A DNA stretch of 15,605 bases from CAIYXV01 sp035506255 (GTDB taxonomy: Bacteria; Margulisbacteria; WOR-1; XYC2-FULL-46-14; WPAF01). The position numbers and the translations under genes are program-made. The notes below the pieces were generated by a model that did no database searches, was not told where the DNA came from, and worked only from the letters and a program-made list of their open reading frames with translations. The stretch spans positions 1-15,605 of the forward strand of contig DATJPS010000125.1 in assembly GCA_035506255.1 (NCBI GenBank), in the 5' to 3' direction. Of this stretch, positions 13,633-15,605 are shown one piece after another. The stretch's first letter is position 1, and every line of letters begins with the position of its first letter.

Positions 13633-15605
13633 TTGGAAGATTATTCTAGAAGACTGACGCCGGAAGAGGCGTTGAAAATAGCCACGGAACATCCACAGCG
13701 GGGAAAGCTAAAGATATTCATCGGTTACGCCCCCGGCGTCGGCAAATCGTACACCATGCTCAACGAGGGGAACCGCCGGCAGCAGCGGGGCGAGGACCTG
13801 GTGGTGGGCTACGTGGAACTGCACGGCCGGGCCGATACTGAAAAGCAGATCAGCGGGCTGGAGGTGGTGCCGCGCAAGAAGATAGAATACAGCGGCAAAA
13901 CGATGGACGAGATGGACACCGAGGCCATCATCCGCCGCCATCCCGCGACCGTACTGGTGGACGAACTGGCCCACACCAATGTCCCGGGCTCAAAATACGT
14001 CAAGCGTTACGAGGACGTAGACGAGATCCTGCGCGCGGGGATCAACGTCATCACCACCCTCAATGTCCAGCACCTGGAAAGCCTCAACGACGTGATCAAG
14101 CAGATCACCGGCGTCACGGTGCGGGAGACGATACCGGACAGCATCGTGGAGAACGCCGACGAGGTGGTGGCGGTCGACATTTCGGTGGAGGCGCTGCTCA
14201 ACCGCCTCAAGCGGGGAGACATCTATAAAAGGGACAAGATCACCGACGCGCTCTCCAACTTCTTCCGCGAAGGCAACCTGAACGCGCTGCGCGAGATCAC
14301 GCTCCGGCAGACGGCGCAGGAAGTGGACGAAGAGCTGGAGCTGTACATGAAGGCGCACGGCATCCACGAATCATGGCAGACCACCGAACGGATCATGGTC
14401 TGCGTGAGCCCCAGCCCCAACGGCAAAAGGCTGGTCCGCCGGGGGGCGCTGATCGCCCGACGCTACCGCTGCGAATGGTTCGTGGTGGCGGTGGAGAATT
14501 CCGGATTGTTCTCCCCCAAGTGGAGCCAGAAGGACAAAGAGGACCTGGAAAGCAACTTCGCGCTGGCGCGGCAGCTGGGGGCGGGGACGGTAACGCTCAA
14601 GGGGAGGGGGATCTCGGAGGAGCTGGCGCGGTTCGCGCAGGAGAAGAACATCACGCAGATCGTGATCGGGCATTCGGAAAAGAGCCCTTTCCAGGCGCTC
14701 TTCACCCGCTCCACCACCGCCACGCTCCTCAGCGAGACCAGGAACATCGCCATCCATGTGATCCCCATCGGCGGCGACACCGGGAGCGCGCCCGGCAAAC
14801 CCGGCCTGTTCAGTTCGATCTTCAGCCCCGACTTCGCGGTGAGCGATTCGTGGAAGACATTCGCCATGCTGGCCGTCATCACCGCGGCTAATTTGCTCTT
14901 AAAGAAATACCTGGGTTACCAGGCGATCGGGTACATCTTCCTGCTGGCGCTGCTGATCTTAAGCCTGCTGGTATCGTTCGTTCATATCGTGGCGTTCGCG
15001 GTGGTGAGCGCGGTGATCTGGAATTTCCTCTTCATACCGCCGGTCGGGACTTTCTCGATCATGAAGACCGAGGATATTTTGATGAGCGGAGTGTACATCG
15101 TCATTTCCATCATCGCCGGATATCTGACCAGCAAGATCCGGAAGGACGAACGGCTGCTGGCGATCCGGGAAGCCCGCACCGACACGCTTTACCGCATCGC
15201 TTCGGTCATCAATACCGCGCGCGACCGCCACGCGCTGATCGAGGAGATCGAAAAGGAGATCGGCATCATCCTCCCCGGCAAATGCCGCGTGTTCGTCAAG
15301 GACGACCGGGAAAAGTTCGACGAGTTACTGCGCCGCCAGATCGCCGGCGACGAAAAGGAGCTTTCGGTGGCGTTGTGGGCGTTCGAAAAAGCGCAGCCCG
15401 CCGGCTGGTCGACCGACGTCCTGTCGTTCGCCCGCTCCCTGTACATCCCGCTCAAAGGGCCGTCGGAGAACATCGGCGTGATATCTTATCAGCCGGAGCA
15501 TGACCGTCCGTTGTCGCAGGAAGAGATGAACATGCTGCTGACCGCTGCCAGCCAGCTGGCCATCTACCTGGAACGGGAGATCATGGAAGAGCGCGCGTTC
15601 GAAGC
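13633..15605 (+). CDS. kdpD: Sensor histidine kinase KdpD, N-terminal 657 residues (runs off right edge)
   Basis: Turgor/K+ sensor that controls kdp expression with KdpE. The first in-frame start after the kdpC stop is TTG 13633 (GGGGG upstream); the first ATG would cut off the Walker A motif, so TTG is preferred. Domains in order: the KdpD N-terminal ATP-binding domain (about 22-235), with Walker A GYAPGVGKSY (31-40), Walker B VLVDE (107-111) and NVQHLESLND; a universal-stress-like domain (about 254-380); a DUF4118 membrane region of four helices (about 407-502); and the beginning of a GAF domain (about 515 onward). The His-kinase core, expected in the next 230 or so residues, lies outside the window. 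The universal-stress-like domain keeps S259-P-S261. Confidence 0.96.
   Translation, partial: MEDYSRRLTPEEALKIATEHPQRGKLKIFIGYAPGVGKSYTMLNEGNRRQQRGEDLVVGYVELHGRADTEKQISGLEVVPRKKIEYSGKTMDEMDTEAIIRRHPATVLVDELAHTNVPGSKYVKRYEDVDEILRAGINVITTLNVQHLESLNDVIKQITGVTVRETIPDSIVENADEVVAVDISVEALLNRLKRGDIYKRDKITDALSNFFREGNLNALREITLRQTAQEVDEELELYMKAHGIHESWQTTERIMVCVSPSPNGKRLVRRGALIARRYRCEWFVVAVENSGLFSPKWSQKDKEDLESNFALARQLGAGTVTLKGRGISEELARFAQEKNITQIVIGHSEKSPFQALFTRSTTATLLSETRNIAIHVIPIGGDTGSAPGKPGLFSSIFSPDFAVSDSWKTFAMLAVITAANLLLKKYLGYQAIGYIFLLALLILSLLVSFVHIVAFAVVSAVIWNFLFIPPVGTFSIMKTEDILMSGVYIVISIIAGYLTSKIRKDERLLAIREARTDTLYRIASVINTARDRHALIEEIEKEIGIILPGKCRVFVKDDREKFDELLRRQIAGDEKELSVALWAFEKAQPAGWSTDVLSFARSLYIPLKGPSENIGVISYQPEHDRPLSQEEMNMLLTAASQLAIYLEREIMEERAFE

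Noticed and set aside
14373..14891. Plus-strand alternative frame of 172 codons inside kdpD
   Set aside because: Arg/Gly/His/Pro-rich translation typical of a +1 frame in GC-rich DNA; kdpD itself is well supported across the region.
1..15605. CRISPR array, insertion sequence, phage or integrated element
   Set aside because: No regularly spaced repeats, terminal inverted repeats, transposase/integrase motifs or tRNA-end duplications were seen.

Overview
The window (15,605 bases, GC-rich, roughly 55-60% by eye) comes from a bacterial chromosome. A Gram-negative envelope is likely: there are several Sec signal peptides, one lipoprotein and a small protein that looks like an outer-membrane beta-barrel. 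None of the three tRNA genes encodes its CCA end. The sequence alone does not fix the lineage. The gene style (candidate-phylum-like, with many unrecognised small proteins) would fit groups such as Saganbacteria/Margulisbacteria (WOR-1), but that is a guess. No mobile element, CRISPR array, integrase or rRNA is visible.

Left part (1-2523). A truncated unknown gene leaves the left edge on the minus strand. Facing away from it are a YggU/DUF167 gene and a small secreted barrel-like protein on the plus strand. These meet, tail to tail and with overlapping stop codons, a translationally coupled minus-strand pair: a protein with a kinase-like fold (HGD and D-x-E motifs) followed by a stand-alone GHKL/RsbW-like ATPase. 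I do not recognise this pair as a named system. It is the best candidate here for something undescribed.

Middle part (2524-9001). A compact plus-strand operon carries ilvB-ilvH-ilvC (acetolactate synthase large and small subunits, then ketol-acid reductoisomerase), followed without a break by an exported cyclophilin and a DedA membrane protein. The reductoisomerase has an acidic cofactor loop that suggests NADH rather than NADPH use. After the operon come two tRNA-Val genes on the minus strand (anticodons TAC and CAC) and, divergent from them, a tRNA with anticodon CAT that I read as Ile2. A 55-residue coiled-coil protein, a secreted 3D-like (double-psi barrel) protein and a polysaccharide-deacetylase lipoprotein follow. 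The last two are probably cell-envelope enzymes.

Right part (9002-15605). A Kdp high-affinity potassium uptake operon: kdpF-kdpA-kdpB-kdpC-kdpD. It is preceded by a previously uncalled 50-codon hydrophobic ORF. kdpD starts with TTG and runs off the right edge before its histidine-kinase core. KdpFABC pumps K+ into the cell at ATP cost; KdpD, normally with KdpE (not in the window), switches the operon on.

Regulation. Four intergenic sites carry the same extended -10 pattern (TGnTAnAAT) without a recognisable -35. At two genes it lies so close to the start codon that the transcript would be leaderless or nearly so, and those genes have no Shine-Dalgarno sequence, whereas several genes inside operons do.
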